Shown: piece after piece, positions 42,436 to 49,726 of the stretch
Layout: each line of letters starts with the position of its first letter
Position numbering within the stretch: the first letter of the stretch is position 1
Origin: JBAYSY01 sp041675885
GTDB lineage: Bacteria; Pseudomonadota; Alphaproteobacteria; Rhodobacterales; Rhodobacteraceae
Length of the DNA stretch: 64,000 nucleotides
Reading direction: 5' to 3'
Assembly: GCA_041675885.1 (NCBI GenBank)
Contig: JBAYSY010000003.1
Span: 55,458-119,457, forward strand
Made by a program: the position numbers and the translations under genes
Notes under the pieces: model-generated
The model's input: the letters and a program-made list of their open reading frames with translations, nothing else
Databases searched by the model: none
Told to the model about the DNA's origin: nothing

Positions 42436-43185
42436 ATGCTCGTGAAAAATTCCACTGCTCCAGTTGTGCCCGAATGTGGCAACTGCCCGATCCGACATCG
42501 CGCGGTCTGCGCCCGGTGCGAGGTGGACGAACTGGCCGTTCTGGAAAAGGTCAAATATTATCGCAGCTTTCAGGCCGGGCAGACGGTGGTCTGGTCGGGC
42601 GACCGGATGGACTTCGTGGGTTCGGTGGTTTCGGGCATCGCCACGCTGACCCAGACGATGGAGGACGGGCGCCGCCAGGTGGTCGGCCTGCTGCTGCCGT
42701 CGGATTTCGTCGGGCGTCCGGGGCGTGATTCGGCGGCCTATGACGTGACCGCCACCAGCGATCTGGTGATGTGCTGCTTTCGCAGGAAGCCGTTCGAGGA
42801 GCTGATGCTCTCGACCCCGCGTATCGCCCAGCGGCTTCTGGAGATGACGCTGGACGAGCTTGACGCCGCGCGGGAGTGGATGTTGCTGCTTGGCCGCAAG
42901 ACCGCGCGGGAAAAGATCGCCAGCCTGCTGGGCATCATCGCCCGGCGCGATGTCACGCTGAAACTGGGCAACGGCAGCGGGCCGATGGTGTTCGACCTGC
43001 CGCTGACGCGCGAGGCGATGGCCGACTATCTCGGGCTGACGCTGGAAACCGTGAGCCGCCAGATTTCGGCCCTGCGCCGCGACGGGGTGATCGTGCTGGA
43101 CGGCAAGCGCCGGGTGACGGTGCCCGATTTCGGCCGGCTGGTCGAGGAAGCGGGCGACGACAGCGACGGCGGGTTTCTCATCTGA
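42436..43185 (+). CDS. fnrL: FNR-type oxygen-sensing transcription regulator FnrL
   Basis: A 249-residue Crp/Fnr regulator. The 4Fe-4S ligands are Cys14 and Cys17, with Cys25 and Cys113 (DLVMCC), the same positions as described for Rhodobacter FnrL. A cyclic-nucleotide-like beta barrel spans residues 40-130, a dimer helix MTLDELDAAREWMLLLGRKTAREKIASLL follows, and the winged helix has LPLTREAMADYLGLTLETVSRQISAL, with Glu-x-x-Ser-Arg in the recognition helix that reads TTGAT half sites. It controls low-oxygen genes and probably itself through the box at 42408. Neighbours hemN, usp and ccoN are all plausible targets, each with a box. Confidence 0.96.
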   Translation: MLVKNSTAPVVPECGNCPIRHRAVCARCEVDELAVLEKVKYYRSFQAGQTVVWSGDRMDFVGSVVSGIATLTQTMEDGRRQVVGLLLPSDFVGRPGRDSAAYDVTATSDLVMCCFRRKPFEELMLSTPRIAQRLLEMTLDELDAAREWMLLLGRKTAREKIASLLGIIARRDVTLKLGNGSGPMVFDLPLTREAMADYLGLTLETVSRQISALRRDGVIVLDGKRRVTVPDFGRLVEEAGDDSDGGFLI

Positions 43186-43238
43186 TCCTTGTCGGTAGGG
43201 CAGGGCGGTCAGGGCGTGACTTTTGCCCCGAATGCCCC

Positions 43239-43378
43239 GCCCGGAAGCAAGGCGCGGCACGCGCCGCCGCTCCTGCAACGTTTCGACATGCGCATATGTC
43301 GGGCTATCCGGCACCATAAACTGCCAGATCACAGTCGTTGCAGCGGCCACCCGCGGCCGGCCGCTGCCCTTTGTTGCG
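43239..43378 (-). repeat. Palindromic repeat family, reverse-orientation copy 3
   Basis: GCCCGGAAGCAAGGCGCGGC, then CTCCTGCAACGTTTCGACAT, the core CCGGCACCATAAACTGCCAG (43309-43328) and GCCGGCCGCTGCCCTTTGTT. It is the complement of the copy at 9656-9827 but lacks one inner palindrome arm of about 30 bases. It fills most of the 267-base gap between fnrL and usp, two convergent genes. Confidence 0.75.
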
Positions 43379-43452
43379 AAGCCCGACCGGCACGGACGAC
43401 AGGAATCACCTCTTTTCCAGAAGGGCAGGGCGCCTGTGCGCCCCGCCCCCCG

Positions 43453-44304
43453 TCAATGCGCCATGAAGACCGGCACTTCGGTCTGTTCCAGCGTGTTGCG
43501 CGTGGTGCCGCCGAGGATCGCCTCGCGGAAGCGCGAATGGCCGTAGGCGCCCATCACCAGCAGGTCGGCGTTCTGGTCGCGCATGTGTCGGGCCAGCACG
43601 TCCGAGAGCCGCGGCAGGGTCTTGGCCAGCACCGACACCTCGCTGCGGATCCCGTGGCGCGACAGCCATTGCGACAGCGTGCCGCCGGGGTCCGAGCGTT
43701 CCGCGCCGTGCTGCGGCGGATCGACGATGCAGATGTTGACCAGATCGGCCCGGGCCAGGATCGGCAGCGCCTTGCGGATCGCCGAAAGCGATTCCGACGA
43801 CTGGTTCCACGCCACCACGACCCGCGTGCCGCGCAGCGCCACGTCGGGCACGTCGTGGGGCAGCACGAGCACCGGGGCCTGGCCGTCGAACATCGCGGCT
43901 TCGATCACCGCCTCGTCCTCGGGGCCGCAGCCCTCGCCATAGGGGCGGGCGAGCACCACCAGATCGGCGAACCATGCCCGCTGCGCCACCAGCGCCGACA
44001 TGCCGCCAAGCTGCGCCACCACGGTCTCGACCGACCAGCGGATATCCTGCCGCCCGAGCCGGTCGCGGATTTCGGCCTCAAGTTCCGCCGCCTCGGCCTG
44101 GGCGCGTTCCAGCGTCTCCTGATAGATCAGCGCGCTGGCGCCCGCGTAGAAATAGCCGATCTGGGTGCGGTCGATGCCCATCGCCAGAACTTCGAGATGC
44201 GCATCCTCGCGCCGTGCCAGCGCCACGGCGGCGTCGAGCAGGCGGTTGCGTCGGTCGGCGTCGCCGGTCACGGTGACGATCGTCATCAGGCTTTTGTAGG
44301 CCAT
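43453..44304 (-). CDS. Universal stress protein with two Usp domains
   Basis: A 283-residue protein made of two tandem UspA folds. Domain 1 begins YKSLMTIVTVTGDADRRNRLLDAAVALARREDAHLEVLAMG; domain 2 begins GTRVVVAWNQSSESLSAIRKALPILARADLVNICIVD and ends LLVMGAYGHSRFREAILGGTTRNTLEQTEVPVFMAH, which has the ATP-binding pattern G-x2-G-x9-G(S/T). Such double-domain Usp proteins next to FNR and cbb3 genes are common in this group and are linked to survival at low oxygen. GAGGAG lies before the start at 44304. An FNR box at 44372-44385 lies 68 bases upstream. Its exact role is unknown. Confidence 0.92.
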   Translation of the reverse strand: MAYKSLMTIVTVTGDADRRNRLLDAAVALARREDAHLEVLAMGIDRTQIGYFYAGASALIYQETLERAQAEAAELEAEIRDRLGRQDIRWSVETVVAQLGGMSALVAQRAWFADLVVLARPYGEGCGPEDEAVIEAAMFDGQAPVLVLPHDVPDVALRGTRVVVAWNQSSESLSAIRKALPILARADLVNICIVDPPQHGAERSDPGGTLSQWLSRHGIRSEVSVLAKTLPRLSDVLARHMRDQNADLLVMGAYGHSRFREAILGGTTRNTLEQTEVPVFMAH

Positions 44305-44371
44305 GGGGAAACTCCTCGCGCTCCTTCGGTCCGGGATCATCGCAGCCTTTCGCATCGTAGTGCAATGCGCA

Positions 44372-44385
44372 TTGACCTCGATCAA
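44372..44385. promoter_or_regulatory. FNR box upstream of usp
   Basis: TTGACCTCGATCAA fits the FNR consensus exactly. It lies 68 bases before the usp start codon on the reverse strand and about 160 bases before ccoN. The second box at 44447 is nearer to ccoN, so this one probably serves usp. Confidence 0.85.
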
Positions 44386-44446
44386 ACCGAATTGGACAAG
44401 GCAGAGAGGGCGGAACCTGATTCGAGACCGCCGTGCCCGGGGCATT

Positions 44447-44460
44447 TTGACATGGATCAA
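44447..44460. promoter_or_regulatory. FNR box upstream of ccoN
   Basis: TTGACATGGATCAA fits the FNR consensus exactly. It lies 83 bases before the ccoN start used here. With the usual -41.5 spacing, transcription of ccoNOQP would start near 44495. Confidence 0.88.
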
Positions 44461-44543
44461 GGCAATGGGTAATTCTTACGGCAAGAAGCACACGGTCTGG
44501 TGATGACCGGGTGCAACCGCCTGGAATGGACGGGGGACAGTCA

Positions 44544-46148
44544 ATGTTGGATTACGTCAAGCTGGTCGTGCTCGGCCTGATCGCGCTTTTCGCCGCGATG
44601 GCCACGAATTTCGGACGCGACCTTGCTTATCAGGTCAACGCATTCACCGTGATGCTGGTCGCGGGCGTCATGTTCGTATGGGTTCTGCGCGGGATGGGGG
44701 AGGTGAAGGCCCCCGTATCGCGGAACGAATACATGGACGGCGTGGTGCGCGCCGGGGTGATCGCCACCGCCTTCTGGGGGGTGGTCGGCTTTCTGGTCGG
44801 TCTGGTCATCGCGCTGCAACTGGCCTGGCCGCAACTGAACTTCGACTGGGCCCAGCCCTATCTGAACTTCGGCCGGCTGCGGCCGCTGCACACCTCGGCG
44901 GTGATCTTTGCCTTCGGCGGCAACGCACTGATCGCGACCTCGTTCTACGTGGTGCAGCGGACTTCGGCGGCGCGGCTCTGGGGCGGCAATGCCGGGTGGT
45001 TCGTGTTCTGGGGCTATCAGCTTTTCATCGTGCTTGCCGCGACCGGCTATGTGCTGGGCGCCACCCAGTCCAAGGAATACGCCGAGCCGGAATGGTATGT
45101 GGACTGGCTGCTGACCGTGGTCTGGGTCACCTACCTGATCGTGTTCCTCGGTACCATCATGCGCCGGAAAGAGCCGCATATCTACGTGGCCAACTGGTTC
45201 TACCTGTCGTTCATCGTCACGGTGGCGATGCTGCATGTGGTGAACAACCTGTCGGTTCCGGTCTCGTTCCTGGGTTCGAAATCGGTGCAGGTGTTCTCGG
45301 GCGTGCAGGATGCCATGGTGCAGTGGTGGTACGGCCACAACGCGGTGGGCTTTTTCCTGACCGCCGGTTTCCTCGGGATGATGTATTACTTCGTGCCGAA
45401 ACAGGCGGAACGGCCGGTCTACAGCTACAAGCTGTCGATCATCCACTTCTGGGCGCTGATCTTCCTTTATATCTGGGCCGGTCCGCACCACCTGCACTAT
45501 ACGGCGCTGCCCGACTGGGCGCAGACGCTGGGCATGGTGTTCTCGATCATGCTGTGGATGCCCAGCTGGGGCGGCATGATCAACGGGCTGATGACGCTTT
45601 CGGGCGCCTGGGACAAGCTGCGCACCGACCCGGTGATCCGGATGATGGTGGTGGCGATCGGCTTTTACGGCATGGCCACCTTCGAGGGGCCGGTGATGTC
45701 GATCAAGGCCGTGAACGCGCTGTCGCACTATACCGACTGGACCATCGGCCACGTCCATTCCGGCGCGCTGGGCTGGAACGGGATGATCACCTTCGGCGCG
45801 CTTTACTTCCTTGTGCCCCGGCTGTGGAACCGCGAGCGGCTCTATTCGCTGTCGCTGGTCAACTGGCATTTCTGGCTCGCGACCATCGGCATCGTGCTCT
45901 ATGCGGCTTCGCTGTGGGTGACGGGGATCATGGAAGGGCTGATGTGGCGCGAGGTCGATGCGAACGGCTTCCTCGTCAACGCCTTCGCCGACACGGTATC
46001 CGCCAAGTTCCCGATGTACGTGGTGCGGGCGCTGGGCGGCGGGCTGTTCCTGCTGGGCGGCATCATCATGTGCTACAACCTCTGGAAGACCGTCACGTCG
46101 GTGGGGGAACGCTCTCCCGTCGCCCGTGCCGCGATCCCGGCCGAGTGA
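44544..46148 (+). CDS. ccoN: cbb3-type cytochrome c oxidase subunit I
   Basis: A 534-residue catalytic subunit of the high-affinity cbb3 oxidase, with about 12-14 membrane spans. Haem and copper ligands are in LRPLHTSAVIFAFGGNAL, AMVQWWYGHNAVGFFLTAGFLG, IWAGPHHLHYTALPDWAQT (His pair for CuB) and YTDWTIGHVHSGALGWNGMI (haem histidines). The start at 44544 (MLDYVKL) has GGGGGA six bases before it and gives the usual length; GTG at 44511 and ATG at 44526 are in-frame alternatives. The operon continues with ccoO, Q and P, and an FNR box sits upstream. The enzyme reduces oxygen at low oxygen tension and pumps protons. Confidence 0.96.
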   Translation: MLDYVKLVVLGLIALFAAMATNFGRDLAYQVNAFTVMLVAGVMFVWVLRGMGEVKAPVSRNEYMDGVVRAGVIATAFWGVVGFLVGLVIALQLAWPQLNFDWAQPYLNFGRLRPLHTSAVIFAFGGNALIATSFYVVQRTSAARLWGGNAGWFVFWGYQLFIVLAATGYVLGATQSKEYAEPEWYVDWLLTVVWVTYLIVFLGTIMRRKEPHIYVANWFYLSFIVTVAMLHVVNNLSVPVSFLGSKSVQVFSGVQDAMVQWWYGHNAVGFFLTAGFLGMMYYFVPKQAERPVYSYKLSIIHFWALIFLYIWAGPHHLHYTALPDWAQTLGMVFSIMLWMPSWGGMINGLMTLSGAWDKLRTDPVIRMMVVAIGFYGMATFEGPVMSIKAVNALSHYTDWTIGHVHSGALGWNGMITFGALYFLVPRLWNRERLYSLSLVNWHFWLATIGIVLYAASLWVTGIMEGLMWREVDANGFLVNAFADTVSAKFPMYVVRALGGGLFLLGGIIMCYNLWKTVTSVGERSPVARAAIPAE

Positions 46149-46160
46149 CGGAGGGATATC

Positions 46161-46886
46161 ATGAGCATCCTTGACAGACACAAGAAGATCGAAACCCACG
46201 CCACGTTGCTGCTGGTCCTCAGCTTTCTTGTGGTGACCATCGGCGGGCTGGTGCAGATCGTGCCGCTGTTCTACCTGGAGAACACCATCGAAAAGGTCGA
46301 GGGCGTGCGGCCCTACAGCCCGCTGGAGCTTACGGGGCGTGACATCTATGTGCGCGAGGGCTGTTATACCTGCCACAGCCAGATGATCCGGCCGATGCGC
46401 GACGAGGTGGAACGCTACGGCCATTACTCGCTGGCGGCGGAGTCGATGTATGACCATCCGTTCCAGTGGGGGTCGAAGCGGACCGGGCCGGACCTTGCCC
46501 GGGTGGGCGGGCGCTATTCCGACGAATGGCATGTGGATCACCTGATCTCGCCCAAGTCGGTGGTACCGGAATCGCTGATGCCGCCCTATGCCTTCCTGGC
46601 GCGGACCAATATCGACGGCCGCTATATCGACGACCTGTTGCGCACCCACCGTTTCATCGGCGTGCCCTACAGCGACGAGATGATCGAGAACGCCCGGGCC
46701 GACTTCCTTGCCCAGGCCGACCCGGACGCGGATCATTCCGGGCTGCTCGAACGCTATCCGGGGGCGCAGACCCGCAACTTCGACGGCCAGCCGCAACTGA
46801 CCGAGATGGATGCGATCATCGCCTATATGCAGATGCTCGGGACGCTGGTCGATTTCTCGACCTTCATCCCCGATGCCAGCCGGTAA
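46161..46886 (+). CDS. ccoO: cbb3-type cytochrome c oxidase subunit II (monohaem)
   Basis: A 241-residue membrane-anchored monohaem cytochrome c. An N-terminal span (TLLLVLSFLVVTIGGLVQIVPLF) precedes the haem motif CYTCH near residue 68 in IYVREGCYTCHSQMIRPMRDEVERYGHYS, with downstream Met residues as axial-ligand candidates (ESLMPPYAFL). GHYSLAAESMYDHPFQWGSKRTGPDLARVG is strongly conserved in CcoO. It starts 12 bases after ccoN. It passes electrons from CcoP to CcoN. Confidence 0.96.
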   Translation: MSILDRHKKIETHATLLLVLSFLVVTIGGLVQIVPLFYLENTIEKVEGVRPYSPLELTGRDIYVREGCYTCHSQMIRPMRDEVERYGHYSLAAESMYDHPFQWGSKRTGPDLARVGGRYSDEWHVDHLISPKSVVPESLMPPYAFLARTNIDGRYIDDLLRTHRFIGVPYSDEMIENARADFLAQADPDADHSGLLERYPGAQTRNFDGQPQLTEMDAIIAYMQMLGTLVDFSTFIPDASR

Positions 46887-46901
46887 GGAGGGGGCAGCAG
46901 G

Positions 46902-47120
46902 ATGGAAACCTACACCTGGCTTCGCGCCTTTGCCGACAGCTGGATGCTGCTGTTCATGACGCTGGTGTTCATCGGTGTCGTGATCTGGGCCTTCCGCCCC
47001 GGCAGCCGCAAGCTGCATGACGAGGCCGCGGGCATGATCTTCCGCAACGACACCCGCCCGGCCACGGGCGCCGAGGGGCGGTTCCAGCCCGAAACGGGGA
47101 GAGATTCCAATGGTGGATGA
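46902..47120 (+). CDS. ccoQ: cbb3-type cytochrome c oxidase subunit IV
   Basis: A 72-residue single-span membrane protein: SWMLLFMTLVFIGVVIWAFRPGSRK spans the membrane, followed by a hydrophilic tail. The RPGS(R/K) end of the span is typical of CcoQ, which stabilises the oxidase in the presence of oxygen in related bacteria. It lies 15 bases after ccoO and overlaps ccoP by 11 bases. GGAGGGGG precedes its ATG. Confidence 0.93.
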   Translation: METYTWLRAFADSWMLLFMTLVFIGVVIWAFRPGSRKLHDEAAGMIFRNDTRPATGAEGRFQPETGRDSNGG

Positions 47121-48048
47121 AAAGGACCGGGTGCCCGAAAACAAGGTGGTGCCGCCCGAGAGGCAGTATCCCGACCCGAAGGCGGTGCTGGACAAGAAGG
47201 TTCCGGGCGAGGTGCAGACCACCGGCCATACCTGGGACGGGATCGAGGAATACGACAACCCGATGCCGCGCTGGTGGCTCTGGACCTTCTACGCCACGAT
47301 CATCTGGGCGCTGCTTTACAGCATCGCCTATCCGGCCTGGCCGCTCGTCTCCAGCGCGACGCCCGGCCTGCTGGGCTATTCGACCCGCGCCGAGGTGGCG
47401 ACCGAGATCGAGCGTTTCGACGCGGCCAACGCGCCGATGCGCGCCCGGCTGGAGGTGGTCGATCTGACCGCGATCGCGGATGAGCCCGACCTGCTGCAAT
47501 TCGCCAACCAGGCGGGCGCGGCGGTGTTCCGCACCTGGTGTGCCCAGTGCCACGGCGCCGGCGCGGCCGGGGTGCAGGCTTCGGGCTATCCGAACCTGCT
47601 GGACGATGACTGGCTCTGGGGCGGTGAGATCGAGGATATCCACCACACCGTCGCCCACGGGATCCGGTTCGAGGCCGACCCCGACACCCGCTGGTCGGAA
47701 ATGCCCGCCTTCGGCGAGTTCCTGGAGCGTGATGAAATCGACTCGGTGGTGCAATATGTGCGGCAGATTTCGGGGCAGGGGCATGATGCCGAACTCGCGG
47801 CGGCGGGCGAGGAGGTCTTCGTGGACCAATGCGCCGTCTGCCACGCCGAGGACGGCACCGGCGACCGTTTCCAGGGCGCGCCGGACCTGACCGATGCGAT
47901 CTGGCTCTATGGCGGCGACGTGGAGTCGCTGACCCACACGGTGCGTTTCTCGCGCTTCGGCGTGATGCCGAACTGGGGCGCCCGGCTGAGCGAAGCCGAC
48001 GTCCGCGCCGTTGCGGTCTATGTCCACGGGCTTGGCGGCGGCGAATAG
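47110..48048 (+). CDS. ccoP: cbb3-type cytochrome c oxidase subunit III (dihaem)
   Basis: A 312-residue dihaem cytochrome c anchored by one span near residues 55-78 (WWLWTFYATIIWALLYSIAYPAW). The two haem sites are CAQCH (near residue 145) and CAVCH (near 240), and VPGEVQTTGHTWDGIEEYDNPMPRWW is the CcoP-typical lead-in. Later Met residues (SEMPAFGEFL, FGVMPNWG) are the axial-ligand candidates. It receives electrons from periplasmic or membrane-bound cytochromes such as the cy-type protein at 32925. Its start overlaps ccoQ by 11 bases and a strong terminator follows at 48073. No ccoGHIS assembly genes follow. Confidence 0.95.
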   Translation: MVDEKDRVPENKVVPPERQYPDPKAVLDKKVPGEVQTTGHTWDGIEEYDNPMPRWWLWTFYATIIWALLYSIAYPAWPLVSSATPGLLGYSTRAEVATEIERFDAANAPMRARLEVVDLTAIADEPDLLQFANQAGAAVFRTWCAQCHGAGAAGVQASGYPNLLDDDWLWGGEIEDIHHTVAHGIRFEADPDTRWSEMPAFGEFLERDEIDSVVQYVRQISGQGHDAELAAAGEEVFVDQCAVCHAEDGTGDRFQGAPDLTDAIWLYGGDVESLTHTVRFSRFGVMPNWGARLSEADVRAVAVYVHGLGGGE

Positions 48049-48072
48049 GCGGCGCTTCGGTTGCGCGATATG

Positions 48073-48104
48073 GCCCGGTCCCCGCGCGGGGACCGGGCTT
48101 TTTT
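48073..48104 (+). terminator. Intrinsic terminator after ccoP
   Basis: GCCCGGTCCCC (48073-48083) and GGGGACCGGGC (48088-48098) form a perfect 11-bp stem over GCGC, followed by six T. It ends the ccoNOQP operon 24 bases after its stop codon. Confidence 0.92.
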
Positions 48105-48117
48105 GTGCGGGCGAGGG

Positions 48118-48140
48118 TGGTGCGCTGAAGTGCACCCTGC
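48118..48140 (+). repeat. GGTGCGCTTCAGCGCACC hairpin repeat with one change
   Basis: TGGTGCGCTGAAGTGCACCC followed by TGCGG, the same unit as at 9579 with one base altered in the right arm. It is followed 28 bases later by a copy of the larger repeat. Confidence 0.6.
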
Positions 48141-48167
48141 GGCAAAGCCATGACCGGCCGGATGCGG

Positions 48168-48312
48168 CCCGGGCAGCGCCCGTCCGCCCGCTCGGGCGGG
48201 CGCTTCTTCGACGTTGCGGCGTGCACCGGCGTTCGATGACGCGGCACCATAAACTGCCAACCACAATCGTCGCGGCGCCCATCCGCGGCCGGGCGCTGCC
48301 TTCTGCTGCGGG
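48168..48312 (-). repeat. Palindromic repeat family, reverse-orientation copy 4
   Basis: CCGGGCAGCGCCCGTCCGCC and GGGCGGGCGC form the first hairpin, followed by TTCGACGTTGCG, the conserved core GCGGCACCATAAACTGCCAA (48241-48260), CCACAATCGTCG and the closing palindrome CGGCCGGGCGCTGCC. Same orientation as the copy at 43239. It lies in the 340-base gap between ccoP and the aminopeptidase gene, which shows no other feature apart from the terminator and hairpin repeat. Confidence 0.75.
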
Positions 48313-48388
48313 CACCCGCCACCGCCCGCCGTTGACCCCGCCGACGTGGCGGCTATGGTCGGGCCGGACCCAAAAGACGAGAGCGACC

Positions 48389-49636
48389 ATGACCGATCCC
48401 GCCCCCATCGACCCCGCAAAGCTCGACCGTCTGGCCGAGGTCGCCGTCAAGGTCGGGCTGCGGCTGGAACCGGGGCAGGACCTGCTGGTGACCGCGCCGG
48501 TGGCGGCGCTGCCGCTGGTGCGGCGGATCGCGGTTCACGCCTATGCCGCCGGGGCCGGGCTGGTGACGCCGTTTCTCGCCGACGAGGAAATCGCGCTGGC
48601 CCGCTATCGCCACGCGCGGGATGAAAGTTTCGACCGTGCGGCGGGCTGGCTTTACGCGGGCATGGCGGCGGCCTTCGACGACAATACCGCGCGGCTGGCC
48701 ATAGCGGGCGACAACCCGATGCTACTGGCGGAACAGGATCCGGGCAGGGTCGCGCGGGCCAACAAGGCCAATTCCGCCGCCTATCGGCCCGCGCTGGAAA
48801 AGATCGCGAATTTCGACATCAACTGGAACATCGTCTCCTACCCGAACCCGTCCTGGGCGCGGCAGGTGTTCCCCGACCTGCCCGAGGATGAGGCGGTGGC
48901 GCGGCTGGCGGAGGCGATCTTCGCCGCCTCGCGTGTCGATGACCCCGATCCGGTCGCGGCCTGGCAGGCGCATAACGCGGCGCTGGCCGCGCGCTCGGGC
49001 TGGCTGAACGGCCAGCGGTTCGCGGCGCTGCATTTCACCGGCCCCGACACCGACCTGACCGTCGGGCTGGCGGACGGCCACGAATGGCACGGCGGCGCCT
49101 CGGAGGCGAAGAACGGCATCATCTGCAACCCCAACATCCCGACCGAGGAGGTCTTCACCACCCCCCACGCGCTGCGGGTGGAAGGCCATGTGGCAGCCAG
49201 CAAGCCGCTGTCGCATCAGGGGACGCTGATCGACGGCATCCGGGTGCGGTTCGAGCAGGGCCGGATCACCGAGGCGAAGGCCGACCGGGGCGAAGAGGTG
49301 TTGCTGAAGGTGCTCGACACCGACGAGGGCGCGCGGCGGCTGGGCGAGGTGGCGCTGGTGCCGCATTCCTCGCCGATCTCGCAATCGGGGCTGCTGTTCT
49401 ACAACACCCTGTTCGACGAGAACGCCGCCTGCCATATCGCGCTGGGCCAGTGCTATTCGAAATGCTTCCTCGGCGGCGCGGATCTGACGCCCGAGCAGAT
49501 CGCGGCGCAGGGCGGCAACAGCAGCCTGATCCATATCGACTGGATGATCGGTTCGGGCCAGACCGATATCGACGGCATCCGCGCCGACGGCAGCCGGGTG
49601 CCGGTGTTCCGCAAGGGCGAATGGGTCGAGGGCTGA
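48389..49636 (+). CDS. M29 family aminopeptidase
   Basis: A 415-residue metallo-aminopeptidase of family M29 (aminopeptidase T/S, thermophilic-type). Typical segments are DPAKLDRLAEVAVKVGLRLEPGQDLLVTAPV at the N terminus, EWHGGASEAKNGIICNPNIPTEEVFTTPH with one metal ligand region, and GEVALVPHSSPISQSGLLFYNTLFDENAACHIALGQCYSKC with the Glu, His and Tyr set; the C-terminal SLIHIDWMIGSGQTDIDGI gives the last ligands. These enzymes remove N-terminal residues from peptides using two metal ions. Its stop codon lies inside a partial GGTGCGCTTCAGCGCACC-type repeat (GGCTGAAGCGCAACCC), so the last residues may have been shaped by repeat insertion. Confidence 0.93.
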   Translation: MTDPAPIDPAKLDRLAEVAVKVGLRLEPGQDLLVTAPVAALPLVRRIAVHAYAAGAGLVTPFLADEEIALARYRHARDESFDRAAGWLYAGMAAAFDDNTARLAIAGDNPMLLAEQDPGRVARANKANSAAYRPALEKIANFDINWNIVSYPNPSWARQVFPDLPEDEAVARLAEAIFAASRVDDPDPVAAWQAHNAALAARSGWLNGQRFAALHFTGPDTDLTVGLADGHEWHGGASEAKNGIICNPNIPTEEVFTTPHALRVEGHVAASKPLSHQGTLIDGIRVRFEQGRITEAKADRGEEVLLKVLDTDEGARRLGEVALVPHSSPISQSGLLFYNTLFDENAACHIALGQCYSKCFLGGADLTPEQIAAQGGNSSLIHIDWMIGSGQTDIDGIRADGSRVPVFRKGEWVEG

Positions 49637-49712
49637 AGCGCAACCCTTGCCCGGACCCAAGGCGCGGCACGCGCCGCCGGGCAGCGGCCGAACGCTGCCC
49701 TTTGTTGCGCAG
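49631..49712 (-). repeat. Partial hairpin repeat fused to a shortened copy of the palindromic family
   Basis: GGCTGAAGCGCAACCCTTGC (49631-49650) is a partial hairpin unit. GCCCGGACCCAAGGCGCGGC and GCCGGGCAGCGGCCGAACGC with GCTGCCCTTTGTTGCG (49649-49708) make a copy of the larger element with its central core deleted. It occupies most of the 90-base gap between two converging genes and could fold into a long hairpin. Confidence 0.65.
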
Positions 49713-49726
49713 TATGCTTTCGCCCC

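Noticed and set aside
44541..47258. A 905-codon reverse-strand open frame over ccoNOQ
   Set aside because: The forward genes have clear families, haem motifs and spacing; the reverse frame has no recognisable domain.
49631..49712. Insertion sequence or transposon
   Set aside because: No transposase gene is near any repeat copy and no matching flanking duplications could be shown by eye; a non-autonomous element is possible but not proven.
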